A DNA stretch of 64,000 nt from DASVEG01 sp035540495 (GCA_035540495.1 DATLGL010000051.1:1-64000); one strand, 5' to 3'. Positions 33,790 to 41,820 are shown, counted from the first letter of the stretch. A program made the numbers and translations. Notes: generated by a model from the letters alone, not told the origin.

Positions 33790-34196
33790 GAGTGCTGCTC
33801 CACATATCGGCGAACCGCCTCATCGTCGGGCTGTCCCCACCCGATGCAGAACGGATGGCCCGCGGGGTCAGCGAACACGGCGAAGCCCTCGCCGACTCCC
33901 ACGACGCCACTGACGTAGAGCTCCACCGCGCCGAGCTGCAACGCGCGACTGCACGCCTCCTTGGGGTCCTCGACGTGCAGGTCGAGATGGACCTGTTGGG
34001 GATTGCCTTCGGGCCACACAGGCGGCACGTGGTTCGGTGCCCGTTGGACCCCCATGATCCAGCGGCTGTCGGCATCGACGACGTTGTGCCAATCACCATC
34101 TGGTAGCACCCGGCCACCGAACATGCCCGCCCAGAAGGCGCTCTCGGATTCGAGGTCCGCAGCGTCGAACACCACCACTTGTCGGATCAGCTTCAC
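33786..34196 (-). CDS. VOC-family (Glyoxalase_6-like) protein
   Basis: A 136-residue protein: MKLIRQVVVFDAADLESESA with FWAGMFGGRV, the metal-site-like QQVHLDLHVEDPKEACSRAL and the ending FAVFADPAGHPFCIGWGQ are typical of the small actinobacterial VOC proteins modelled by PF18029. These bind metals or drugs, or catalyse isomerisations; the activity here is unknown. It is the first gene of a pair with the broken SDR gene (4-bp overlap). Confidence 0.88.
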   Translation of the reverse strand: MKLIRQVVVFDAADLESESAFWAGMFGGRVLPDGDWHNVVDADSRWIMGVQRAPNHVPPVWPEGNPQQVHLDLHVEDPKEACSRALQLGAVELYVSGVVGVGEGFAVFADPAGHPFCIGWGQPDDEAVRRYVEQHS

Positions 34197-34250
34197 CAGC
34201 AGATCATCGCGTGCGAGTATCGGCCGGCTGCGGGCATAAGGTCGGGTCTC

Positions 34251-35018
34251 ATGGGCTTCGAGGTGTCGGCCGATGCCTACGACCGCTTCATGGGTCGGTA
34301 CTCGGCGCCGCTCGCGCCGGTGTTCGCGACGTTCTGCGGCGTCGAGTCCGGACAGAGGGTCGTCGATGTGGGATGTGGCCCAGGCTCGCTCACGTGTGAG
34401 CTGGTCAAGCGACTGGGAGCTTCGTCGGTCGTCGCCGTCGATCCGTCAGAGCGTTTCGTCGAAGCCGTCCGTGAGCGCTATCCCGGCGTCGAGGTGTATC
34501 GCGCGTCAGCGGAGCGCCTTCCACTGCCCGACCGCGCGTTCGACGCGGCGCTCGCTGAGCTCGTTGTGCACTTCATGGCCGATGCGGTCGCAGGGCTTCG
34601 GGAGATGAGCCGCGTCGTTACGCCCGGCGGCGTTGTCGCTGCGTGTGTCTGGGACTTCGAGGAGGGCGGCAGCCCGCTGAGTCTGTTCTGGGAAGCGGCG
34701 AGGAGTCTCGACCGAGAGGCCCCAGGTGAGAGCTCTCTGCCGGGAACCCGCCGCGGCCACCTCGTCCAGCTGCTCGAGGAGGTCGGGCTCGAGTCGATCC
34801 ACCACGCGAAGATCAGCGTCGAGGTGGAACACCCGAGCTTCGAGGAATGGTGGCAACCGTTCGAACTAGGGGTCGGCCCGGTCGGGTCGTACGTGGCGGG
34901 ATTGAGCTCGACCGACCGACGACGGTTGGCGCAACGCTGCCGTGAGCTCCTTCCGGAGCCCCCCTTCGTGGTGACCGCCTCGGCGTGGGCCGCGCACGGC
35001 CGGGTCGCCGCTACCTGA
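34251..35018 (+). CDS. Class I SAM-dependent methyltransferase
   Basis: 255 residues from ATG 34251. The SAM-binding motif I is RVVDVGCGPGSLTCELVKRL, motif II is VVAVDPSERFVEAVRERYPG, and the SAERLPLPDRAFDAALAELV strand with MSRVVTPGGVVAACVWDFEE completes a Methyltransf_11 core. The C-terminal 90 residues would form the substrate-binding cap. No partner gene suggests the substrate. The frame is open upstream to 34179 but that part overlaps the VOC gene. Confidence 0.88.
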   Translation: MGFEVSADAYDRFMGRYSAPLAPVFATFCGVESGQRVVDVGCGPGSLTCELVKRLGASSVVAVDPSERFVEAVRERYPGVEVYRASAERLPLPDRAFDAALAELVVHFMADAVAGLREMSRVVTPGGVVAACVWDFEEGGSPLSLFWEAARSLDREAPGESSLPGTRRGHLVQLLEEVGLESIHHAKISVEVEHPSFEEWWQPFELGVGPVGSYVAGLSSTDRRRLAQRCRELLPEPPFVVTASAWAAHGRVAAT

Positions 35019-35103
35019 GGTTTGCCGTCTTGCCCGACGTATGCGCCCCCCCGCACGTATGCGCGAGGTGCGAACGTCAACTCGACCCGGTTCCGGCTCG
35101 ACG

Positions 35104-35424
35104 TCATCCGCCTGCGATGCCGGCGACATAGGCGCCGATCAGCGTCCCGCCGAAGCCTCCTGCGGTTATGACCGCGATCAGCAACATCAGCCGCCGCTTC
35201 GATTCGGGTAGTTCCGCGTCGGTGAAGGAGTTGTAGGGCTTGACCAGGATGGCGCTTCCGGTCGCGGCTCCCATCGACAGCAGCATGATGAACACACCGA
35301 GCGCTGAACGCACCGACTCGAGACCACCGGTGACAGCGAACCCCAGGAAGGCGACGAGACCGATGGCGGCACCGAGCCACGCGCCCCGTCGGGCGCTCCG
35401 GCGGCTCTGCTCGAAGGGCAGCAT
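35104..35424 (-). CDS. Membrane protein of unknown function
   Basis: 106 residues from ATG 35424 (MLPFEQSRRSARRGAWLGAA). Three hydrophobic segments are visible: AWLGAAIGLVAFLGFAVTGG, ALGVFIMLLSMGAATGSAIL and LMLLIAVITAGGFGGTLIGA. The frame is open to 35604 and the part just before this start (FVDHALVVGRLPLGYEFGV) also looks protein-like, so translation may begin upstream. Its 5' region overlaps the start of the divergent methyltransferase gene at 35585. Family not recognised. Confidence 0.55.
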   Translation of the reverse strand: MLPFEQSRRSARRGAWLGAAIGLVAFLGFAVTGGLESVRSALGVFIMLLSMGAATGSAILVKPYNSFTDAELPESKRRLMLLIAVITAGGFGGTLIGAYVAGIAGG

Positions 35425-35584
35425 GTGGATCCTCGGCTGCAGGCGCACGCCGAACTCGTACCCCAGGGGGAGGCGGCCGACAACCAGAGCGTGGTCGACG
35501 AAGGCCTGCGCGTCGCCTCCTAACCGCCCGGGCGTGCCCGTCTTCCACGCTCCCCAGTCGCAGCAACCGTGAGCAGAATGTGCC

Positions 35585-36385
35585 GTGGCCGCCAACGAAG
35601 TCATCTCCCACTACGGATCGCGCGATCTGACGCGCGAGCTGCTCACGGCCTTGGAGGCCGCATTCGGGAAGTCGTTCCATGCCGCGGCGCTACGAGGCGT
35701 TGACCAGTTCCACCTGGGCGGTTACGTCGCGACGGAGGCGTTGTTGGACCGCTTGGACTTGGCGCCGGACGCCGAGGTCCTGGATGTCGGGTGCGGGATC
35801 GGCGGCGTGGCCCGCGCCATCGCGGATCGATTCGCCTGCTCCGTCACGGCGATCGACCTCACGCCGTCGTTCGTCGATGCAGCGAAGGCGTTGAGCGATC
35901 GCGTAGGTGCCGGAGCCGCGATCACCTTCGAGACCGGAGATGCCCTTGCGATGCCGTACGACGACGGCCGGTTCGATGCGGTCGTCCTCGTCCACGTCGG
36001 CATGAACATCCGCGACAAGGTGTCGCTCGTCGCCGAACTGAACCGGGTCGCGAAGCGTGGAGCAACGATCGTCATCTACGACATCGTCAGGCTGACCGCG
36101 GACCCGGTCACCTATCCGCTGCCGTGGGCGTCGAGCGAGTCGATCGACTTCGTGGAGCCTCAGGATTCGTACGTGGCGGCACTGGCCGAGGCCGGTCTGG
36201 TGCTCGCCCGGTCGGTCGACCGTTCGCAGTTGGTATTCGACGCGATCGGCCGCGCAGCGGCCGCCCCGGCTCCTGTCAACCTTGCCAACCTGATGGGCAG
36301 CGACTGGCCGACGATGTTCGCGAACCTCGTTGCCGCCCTTCGAGCAGGCACAGTCGCACCGGTGGAGATGACCGTCGTCACGTGA
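35585..36385 (+). CDS. Class I SAM-dependent methyltransferase (UbiE/sarcosine-type)
   Basis: 266 residues from GTG 35585. HYGSRDLTRELLTALEAAFG and FHLGGYVATEALLDRLDL precede motif I VLDVGCGIGGVARAIADRFA, then VTAIDLTPSFVDAAKALS and FDAVVLVHVGMNIRDKVSLV. The N-terminal pattern, FHxGGxxAT before motif I, resembles small-molecule N-methyltransferases such as glycine/sarcosine types, but this is not decisive. The C-terminal domain LMGSDWPTMFANLVAALRAG fits the same group. Confidence 0.88.
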   Translation: MAANEVISHYGSRDLTRELLTALEAAFGKSFHAAALRGVDQFHLGGYVATEALLDRLDLAPDAEVLDVGCGIGGVARAIADRFACSVTAIDLTPSFVDAAKALSDRVGAGAAITFETGDALAMPYDDGRFDAVVLVHVGMNIRDKVSLVAELNRVAKRGATIVIYDIVRLTADPVTYPLPWASSESIDFVEPQDSYVAALAEAGLVLARSVDRSQLVFDAIGRAAAAPAPVNLANLMGSDWPTMFANLVAALRAGTVAPVEMTVVT

Positions 36386-36467
36386 GCGAGTTCCGGTGGC
36401 GGAGGAGCCGGCGGCTGATCCGCGGGAAGCGCTTCGACGTCGCAAGTGCGGTACCGTGCTTCCAAGA

Positions 36468-36537
36468 CGTTCGGAGGTGCACCGCCGAACGACACCAGCC
36501 GGTATCGCTTGGTCCCTGCAGGTTGAACGAGTGCAGG
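36468..36537 (+). promoter_or_regulatory. Structured 5' leader of the cold-shock gene
   Basis: Two hairpins lie in the 170-bp leader. The first pairs CGTTCGG (36468-36474) with CCGAACG (36485-36491). The second pairs CCTGCA (36515-36520) with TGCAGG (36532-36537), ending 17 bases before the ATG and next to the ribosome-binding site aggagaa. Cold-shock genes are often controlled by refolding of such leaders; here this is inference. Confidence 0.45.
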
Positions 36538-36554
36538 ACTAGGAGAACAATCAG

Positions 36555-36758
36555 ATGGCTGCAGGAACCGTGAAGTGGTTCAACGGCACGAAGGGGTTCG
36601 GCTTCATCAGCCCCGACGACGGCTCGGAGGATGTGTTCGTTCACTTCTCCGCGATCCAGGGCGGCGGCTACCGCGAGCTGGTCGAAGGCCAGAAGGTCGA
36701 CTTCGAGACGACGCGTGGGCCGAAGGGCCTCCAAGCGTCGGCCGTCACCGCCCGCTAG
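36555..36758 (+). CDS. cspA: Cold-shock protein (CspA family)
   Basis: A 67-residue single cold-shock domain: AAGTVKWFNGTKGFGFISPD contains RNP1 (KGFGFI) and EDVFVHFSAIQGGGYREL contains RNP2 (VFVHF). The length is exactly that of the family. It binds single-stranded RNA and DNA and melts RNA structure. It has a long structured leader and a strong terminator at 36783-36804, so it is monocistronic. FETTRGPKGLQASAVTAR is the usual actinobacterial ending. Confidence 0.96.
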   Translation: MAAGTVKWFNGTKGFGFISPDDGSEDVFVHFSAIQGGGYRELVEGQKVDFETTRGPKGLQASAVTAR

Positions 36759-36782
36759 TACCGACTGCACAATGCGATCGAG

Positions 36783-36804
36783 GAGGGCGCCGCAAGGCGC
36801 CCTC
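36783..36804 (+). terminator. Terminator of the cold-shock gene
   Basis: GAGGGCGCC (36783-36791) and GGCGCCCTC (36796-36804) form a perfect 9-bp stem closed by the stable tetraloop GCAA. It starts 25 bp past the stop codon. There is no T-tract, as often in GC-rich genomes. Confidence 0.75.
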
Positions 36805-36833
36805 TCGCATCCAACGGCAGCACCTGTCGCATA

Positions 36834-37100
36834 ATGAAGTTCGAAGACCTCCTGCGCCAGCTTCGGGATCAACGCACACGCATCGGCGAGCTGCGAGAGG
36901 TGGCCGCCAAGAGCGACGACGACATCGGCACGTTGATGGCCGAGCAGGCGTTGTACGACTCACGTCTCGTCGACCTCGCTCGAATGCTCGATGTTCCCGT
37001 ACCTCACGCGATGCCTCGCGAGGGCGGCCTCTACGCCGATCACCGCGTGTTGATCGAGGACCGGCTGGCCGAGGCCGGGGCAGACGTCCGCACCGGTTGA
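36834..37100 (+). CDS. Small helical hypothetical protein
   Basis: An 88-residue protein, MKFEDLLRQLRDQRTRIGEL, charged and helical in its first half with a possible coiled coil (residues 3-50), then VPVPHAMPREGGLYADHRVL and IEDRLAEAG. It fills the space between the cold-shock gene and the LigD-like gene, and its codon use is coding-like. No family was recognised. It may be cotranscribed with the next gene (19-bp gap). Confidence 0.55.
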   Translation: MKFEDLLRQLRDQRTRIGELREVAAKSDDDIGTLMAEQALYDSRLVDLARMLDVPVPHAMPREGGLYADHRVLIEDRLAEAGADVRTG

Positions 37101-37119
37101 GCTACGCGAGAGTCGGCCC

Positions 37120-37611
37120 GTGAGCGACCGTCGCGACGAGGCTCGCAAGCCGTTCGCGGAGCGGGGCCGGTTCGTGGTGCAGCTCCACGATGCAACGAGA
37201 CTTCACTACGACCTGCGCATCCAGCGAGGCGCCGTCATGAAGTCGTGGGCCGTGCCCAAGGGCCCTTCGGTGGATCCTTCCGATCGCCGCCTCGCGGTGG
37301 AGGTGGAAGACCACGCGTTGTTCAGTGACTTCGAAGGCGTCTACGTGCCGAGCCGCGGCTCGGGTGCAGTGATCGTGTGGGACGAGGGCACGGTCGACGT
37401 GCTCACGGACGATCCGGATCACATGTCGTTCTTCCTCGACGGCCACAAACTCATCGGTCGGTTCGGGCTGACGCGCATCGATCGGCGCAACTGGTTGCTC
37501 GTGAAGGCCGCCGACGAGTACCAGCGGCGCGGCCTCGACATCGTCACGGCCGCGCCCGCGAGCGTCCGCACAGGGCGGACCTGGCAAGAAGTCGCCGACG
37601 AAGGCCACTGA
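37120..37611 (+). CDS. Stand-alone LigD 3'-phosphoesterase domain protein
   Basis: 163 residues from GTG 37120. RFVVQLHDATRLHYDLRIQR followed by GAVMKSWAVPKGPSVDPSDR, then LAVEVEDHALFSDFEG and VIVWDEGTVDV, are the conserved segments of the phosphoesterase domain of the DNA repair ligase LigD (PF13298). The active-site histidines HDATRLHYDLR are kept. In LigD the domain trims 3'-phosphate and ribonucleotide ends during non-homologous end joining; here it is a single protein with neither the ligase nor the polymerase domain, and no ku gene is in the window. Confidence 0.9.
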   Translation: MSDRRDEARKPFAERGRFVVQLHDATRLHYDLRIQRGAVMKSWAVPKGPSVDPSDRRLAVEVEDHALFSDFEGVYVPSRGSGAVIVWDEGTVDVLTDDPDHMSFFLDGHKLIGRFGLTRIDRRNWLLVKAADEYQRRGLDIVTAAPASVRTGRTWQEVADEGH

Positions 37612-37697
37612 CGTGTGGGTCCGAACAACGGGCGCATTGTCATTCGTCGTGGGCTCCGCGTGATGCCGCCGGTGGTCGACACGGCTTTACTGTCGCC

Positions 37698-38186
37698 ATG
37701 GGGGCTCATGAACTGGCTGCGACTCTTGCCGCCATCACGGAACACCAGGAGCGCCTCCGGGCGTTCCTGGGCGCGTACGAGCCACGAGCCCTGACGCAAC
37801 GGCCACCGAGTGGGGAGTGGTCGGCCATCGAGAACGTGCGGCACCTGATACTCGCTGCGCAACTTCACCTCGGGCCGTTCGTGGCTGGCGGCCTCGGCTT
37901 CAGCTCGCTCGGTTTGCCGCAAGGGATCCACCCGGACACCAACGCTTCGACCGACGTGCCAGCCGTGTTCGCGGAGTGGGACCGCGTGCACGCCTCGATA
38001 CACGACCGCCTCGACGTCTCGAACCCCCGTGTGGCAGTGGAGGTGCCTCGCCGTGGTGTGCGGGTGCTCGCAGATCAGCTGCCGAGGTTCTTCCGTCACC
38101 AACAGGCTCACGGACGGCTCGCGCTCCGCGCCCTGAGCCAGGTGACGGGCCAGCCGGCCCGATTGCCGAGGGCGTCATCGCGCTGA
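37698..38186 (+). CDS. DinB-like (DinB_2) protein
   Basis: 162 residues from ATG 37698. LAAITEHQERLRAFLGAYEP, LTQRPPSGEWSAIENVRHLI and the late histidine segment PRFFRHQQAHGRLALRALSQ give the four-helix bundle with the three-His metal site expected of the DinB/YfiT family (PF12867). Some members are thiol transferases that use mycothiol or bacillithiol, which would fit an actinobacterium; this is not proven for this protein. The upstream extension of the frame to 37377 lies inside the LigD-like gene. Confidence 0.78.
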   Translation: MGAHELAATLAAITEHQERLRAFLGAYEPRALTQRPPSGEWSAIENVRHLILAAQLHLGPFVAGGLGFSSLGLPQGIHPDTNASTDVPAVFAEWDRVHASIHDRLDVSNPRVAVEVPRRGVRVLADQLPRFFRHQQAHGRLALRALSQVTGQPARLPRASSR

Positions 38187-38199
38187 TGAGGATCACTTC

Positions 38200-38985
38200 G
38201 TGAAGCGGGAGACGGAACACGACCGTTCGAAGCGCATGCACCAGCGAGTGCTGTTCGACGACGTCGCGGAACTCTACGACGCAACTCGCGCCGGGTATCC
38301 GAGCGAGGTCGTCGACGAGGTGTTCCGGGTCGCCGAGCTCGGCGACGGGTCGAGGATCCTCGAGATCGGCTGCGGCACGGGACAGTTGACGGTCGACCTC
38401 GCTCGGCGAGGCGTCGAACTGACCGCGATCGACATCGGCGCTTCGATGGTCGCAGCGACGCGCAAGAAGGTGAGCGCGACCAACGTCGTTGTCGAGCAGT
38501 GCGCGTTCGAAGATCTGGAGGCACGATCGGGGACGTTCGCCTGTGTGGTGTCGGCGACCGCGTTCCACTGGATCGACCCGGACCTCGCCTGGTCGAAGTC
38601 GGCAGAGCTCCTCCAGGCCGAGGGGTGGATCGCGATCCTCGCAACGGCGGAGCGCTACGACGATCCCTTCGGCGCGTCGTTTCGCGAGCAGTGGATCCGA
38701 TACAGCAGTGACGGCGGCGCCTGGTCAACGGCCCCCGAACCGTCGCTGGTGGAGACGATCGCGTCGACGGGACTGTTCCACGATGCGATCACGTCGACCC
38801 ATCGGAGCCGGCGCTCGATCACGCCCGATGAGCTCGTAAGACTCGAAGCCACCCGCGCGACGACGCTGAGCTACGACCCCAACACCCGCGCGAGGTTCTT
38901 CGACGACATGCGCGCGCTGCTCGAAGGAGTCCGGATGGTGCCGCTCACGCAGGAGACCACGGTCACGATGGCTCGCGTCCGATGA
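38200..38985 (+). CDS. Class I SAM-dependent methyltransferase
   Basis: 261 residues from GTG 38200. VLFDDVAELYDATRAGYPSE, motif I RILEIGCGTGQLTVDLARRG, motif II LTAIDIGASMVAATRKKV and VVSATAFHWIDPDLAWSKSA are typical of Methyltransf_11/25 enzymes; the AFHWIDP segment is characteristic of a subgroup that includes trans-aconitate methyltransferase-like proteins. It overlaps the next gene by 4 bp (ATGA). Confidence 0.9.
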   Translation: MKRETEHDRSKRMHQRVLFDDVAELYDATRAGYPSEVVDEVFRVAELGDGSRILEIGCGTGQLTVDLARRGVELTAIDIGASMVAATRKKVSATNVVVEQCAFEDLEARSGTFACVVSATAFHWIDPDLAWSKSAELLQAEGWIAILATAERYDDPFGASFREQWIRYSSDGGAWSTAPEPSLVETIASTGLFHDAITSTHRSRRSITPDELVRLEATRATTLSYDPNTRARFFDDMRALLEGVRMVPLTQETTVTMARVR

Positions 38986-39593
38986 ACGCGCCTGGTCGCG
39001 GGACATCACACGAAGCAAGGCTCGCCCTCGGATGGAGGGTCCACTCGTCGTCGGCCGTCGTGGTGGCTGTCTCAGGACCAGCCGAGTCGCCGATCGTGGC
39101 CCACCGGGAGACGGTCGCGCTGGTCGACGACGCGTCGCTGCGCGAGCCGTACCACGCAGCGACGGCAGTTCCCTTCGATGACGCCCCAGCGCTGATCGCG
39201 GCGGTCGCCGAGACCGCCGCCGCCGCGGCCGTCGCGATGATCGGCCACCTCGCGGCCTCCGTCGGAGCTGTCGCAGCGGTCGGCGTCGTCGGCGGCAACC
39301 GACAGATCGCGGCCGACCTGCGTCGCATCCTCGGCAAGCACGCGCTGCTGCACGCAGCCGAGCGCGACCTCTACGAGCGAGCGATCGTCGAGGGAGCACG
39401 TCGTGCCGGAATCCCCGTCACGACGATCCCTGCGACCGGCTCCCTCGTCGAGGACGCTTCGCGGGTGCTCGCTGTCACGCTCGGCCCGTCACTCGTCGCG
39501 CTGGGGAAGTCGGTCGGGCCGCCGTGGCAGAAGGACCATAGGGAGGCGACGGCTGCAGCGCTCGTCGCGCTCCATGCGGGCGGCGTGCTCTAG
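38982..39593 (+). CDS. Conserved-type hypothetical protein
   Basis: A 203-residue protein starting MNAPGRGTSHEARLALGWRV, with an alanine-rich N-terminal half (PFDDAPALIAAVAETAAAAA) and a helical C-terminal half LRRILGKHALLHAAERDLYE. A strand with GAVAAVGVVGGNRQIAADLR precedes a LHAAERDLY segment; the fold may be Rossmann-like or all-alpha, but I cannot name it. Translationally coupled to the methyltransferase by ATGA, so a shared pathway is possible. Confidence 0.6.
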   Translation: MNAPGRGTSHEARLALGWRVHSSSAVVVAVSGPAESPIVAHRETVALVDDASLREPYHAATAVPFDDAPALIAAVAETAAAAAVAMIGHLAASVGAVAAVGVVGGNRQIAADLRRILGKHALLHAAERDLYERAIVEGARRAGIPVTTIPATGSLVEDASRVLAVTLGPSLVALGKSVGPPWQKDHREATAAALVALHAGGVL

Positions 39594-39625
39594 CGGTTGC
39601 GGCGATCGGTTGCCGCGCAGGTCGC

Positions 39626-39826
39626 CTAGGAGGCGGACTTGCGAGGATCGCGCACCATCGGCGCGGCGTAGGTCCACACCGCTCCCGTCGCGGCCACGTC
39701 AGCGCCGAGCGAGCGCGGTGACCCCAAGAGCTTCTCGACCTTCTTCCGCGCGCTGTCTTCGTCGAATGCTTCGACGTCGAACTTCGCTTCGAGCTCGACA
39801 CGGTATGTCTTCTTCGTCTTTGCCAT
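39626..39826 (-). CDS. Small hypothetical protein, 66 residues
   Basis: From ATG 39826, preceded by ggacgagga, the frame reads MAKTKKTYRVELEAKFDVEA, a short helix SARKKVEKLLGSPRSLGADV and an ending TYAAPMVRDPRKSAS. Composition and ribosome-binding site support a real gene. The beta-helix pattern resembles tiny actinobacterial proteins of unknown function. The upstream extension of the frame to 40015 is not protein-like. Confidence 0.55.
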   Translation of the reverse strand: MAKTKKTYRVELEAKFDVEAFDEDSARKKVEKLLGSPRSLGADVAATGAVWTYAAPMVRDPRKSAS

Positions 39827-40008
39827 TCCTCGTCCAGGTGGTGCGATTGGCCGCCGCGGTGTGACATCAGCTTGGCGCGCCCGCACCCGAAATGGTGAAT
39901 CCGAACGCCATTGTCGATGTCGCCGTGAGGCGCGGATCGTGTCGGAACCAGTAGCGTCGTCGGCGGGTCGCGTCCGGCTCGTGATCACAGATCGCCTGGG
40001 GGATACCG

Positions 40009-41193
40009 ATGTCACGTCTGAGGGGTCGCATCGTCGCGGCCGTCGTCGTGCTGCTGGCAGGGGTGGGGATGTTGCCGTCGTCGACGCCCGCCAGCGCCAG
40101 CAAGCAAGTCGTCTTCAGCCCCTATCAGCGAGGCCCTGCGCCGGACCGCTTGGACCTGGGCGCGCCGTTGGGTCCATTCACGTATGAGTCGATCAGCCGG
40201 TCGGCCCTCGACACGCCGATCGGGATGTCCGGAGGCACGATCTACTACCCGAGTGAAGAGGCCGGTACGTTCGGAACGATCGCCATAGCGCCCGGTTGGA
40301 CGAACACCCAGTCGGCGGTCGCCTGGTACGGGCCGCTGCTCGCGTCACACGGATTCGTCGTGATGACGATCGACACGAATTCGCGCGTGACCGACCTGCC
40401 GCGTGATCGCGCCACCCAGCTGCTGCTGGCGTTGGACTACCTCGTCAGCGACGCCAATCCGGTGCGTTCGAAGGTCGACCCCGACCGGCTGGCTGTCGCG
40501 GGCTACTCGATGGGTGGGGGAGGCGCGATCGAGGCCACGTCTCGCCGCCCGTCGATCAAGGCGTCGGTGCCGCTCACGCCATGGCATACGACCAAGACCT
40601 TCGAAGGCATCCGCACCCCGACGCTCGTGGTCGGCGCGCAGAACGACAGCACCGCATCCGTGGCCAGCCATGCGATTCCGCTGTACGAGGGTTTACCCGC
40701 AGAGCTGCCGAAGGCGTATGCCGAGCTTCGCGAGAAGGGACACTCGCTGCCGACGAGCCACAACCCGGTCGTAGCGAAGCTGACGGTGTCGTGGATGAAG
40801 CGTTTCGTCGACACCGACTACCGATTCGATGCCGTGCTGTGCCCGCCGCCGAACGACACGACGACCTTCTCGGACTACCGCTCGACGTGTCCGTACACGC
40901 CGGACGCCGACGGCGACACCGTCTCCGACGCATTCGACTCCTGCCCTGACACGGGGCCGCTGCCAGAGCCAGTCGCCGTCGTGCCCGGGCAGGGGCCTGA
41001 GCGGTTCTCGGCCGCGGCTGACGGTCGGTTCGTCGCTGCGACCGGCGTCGACTCCGGGGTGACGATGCTCGACACCGGCGGCTGCAGCGCGGCGCAGATC
41101 AAGGCGCAGCTCGGCCTGCGAGAGCCGCCCAACCGGTTCGGCGTCACCCGCGAGGTCCTCGACCAGTGGATCACCACGCTCCACGCCGCTTGA
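40009..41193 (+). CDS. Secreted PETase/cutinase-like polyester hydrolase with calcium-motif tail
   Basis: A 394-residue protein with a Sec signal peptide (IVAAVVVLLAGVGMLPSSTP, then ASA). The mature domain matches bacterial cutinase/PETase enzymes segment by segment: SPYQRGPAPD, GGTIYYP, APGWTNTQSAVAWYGPLLAS, HGFVVMTIDTN, the elbow GYSMGGGGAIE (Ser167), PWHTTKTF, QNDSTASV (Asp213) and KGHSLP (His245). Cys278 and Cys294 have the 16-residue separation of the family's C-terminal disulfide. The second disulfide of the Ideonella PETase is absent. A tail of about 100 residues adds a thrombospondin-3-like DADGDTVSDAFDSCPDT motif and a CSAAQIKAQLGL helix region. Natural substrates are likely cutin or other polyesters; activity on plastic is a hypothesis. 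Confidence 0.9.
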   Translation: MSRLRGRIVAAVVVLLAGVGMLPSSTPASASKQVVFSPYQRGPAPDRLDLGAPLGPFTYESISRSALDTPIGMSGGTIYYPSEEAGTFGTIAIAPGWTNTQSAVAWYGPLLASHGFVVMTIDTNSRVTDLPRDRATQLLLALDYLVSDANPVRSKVDPDRLAVAGYSMGGGGAIEATSRRPSIKASVPLTPWHTTKTFEGIRTPTLVVGAQNDSTASVASHAIPLYEGLPAELPKAYAELREKGHSLPTSHNPVVAKLTVSWMKRFVDTDYRFDAVLCPPPNDTTTFSDYRSTCPYTPDADGDTVSDAFDSCPDTGPLPEPVAVVPGQGPERFSAAADGRFVAATGVDSGVTMLDTGGCSAAQIKAQLGLREPPNRFGVTREVLDQWITTLHAA

Positions 41194-41280
41194 CTCGCCT
41201 GACTCGCCCGCCCCGTGAACTTGCGGCGCCGGCCGAGGACCAGCATCGGCGGGTCGCGCAGCTGCAGCCAGGAGGTGAGC

Positions 41281-41805
41281 GTGGCAACGCGGCGTGGCGA
41301 CGGTGCTAGGCAACCCCACATGGCGCAGCCCTACATAGACGCCTCGAACGGGAGGCGCTTCGCCGCGTTCGCCGCTGCCGTCATCGTGCTCATCGTCGAT
41401 CCGACCACGCGCCGGTTCCTCATGCTGAGCTCGCCGCGGAAGCGCGGCAGGCCGGGATGGGAGGCCGTGAACGGCGCGGTGGAGGCCGGCGAAGCACTGA
41501 TCGAAGCAGTCGAGCGTGAAGTTGCCGAGGAGGCTGGAGCGGAGGTCGCGATCGAGCATCTCGGCGCAGTTGACGCCTGGACGTACCGGTACGACGATCG
41601 CGTCCCGCACATGATCTCGATCGCGTTCGCCGCGACGTACGTGTCCGGCGAGATCGTGCCCGGCGACGACATGGCGGGCTGCGAGGCGCGCTGGATGACG
41701 GTCGACGAGCTCCGCGATTTGGAAGCGACGGGAGTCGCATTGGTCCCGGAGGACATCTCCACGTACGAGCGTGCGCTCGTCGCGCTCGATGCGATGCGTT
41801 CCTAG
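41281..41805 (+). CDS. Nudix hydrolase
   Basis: 174 residues from GTG 41281, chosen because a perfect ribosome-binding site, aggaggtgagc, precedes it; ATG 41320 is a weaker alternative. The Nudix box is GAVEAGEALIEAVEREVAEE followed by AGAEV, within about residues 68-92. The strand AAVIVLIVDPTTRRFLMLS precedes it. VDAWTYRYDDRVPHMISIAF and the WMTVDELRDL segment are typical of nucleotide-sugar or dNTP hydrolases. Substrate unknown. Confidence 0.85.
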   Translation: MATRRGDGARQPHMAQPYIDASNGRRFAAFAAAVIVLIVDPTTRRFLMLSSPRKRGRPGWEAVNGAVEAGEALIEAVEREVAEEAGAEVAIEHLGAVDAWTYRYDDRVPHMISIAFAATYVSGEIVPGDDMAGCEARWMTVDELRDLEATGVALVPEDISTYERALVALDAMRS

Positions 41806-41820
41806 ATCGGCCCGCCGCGG

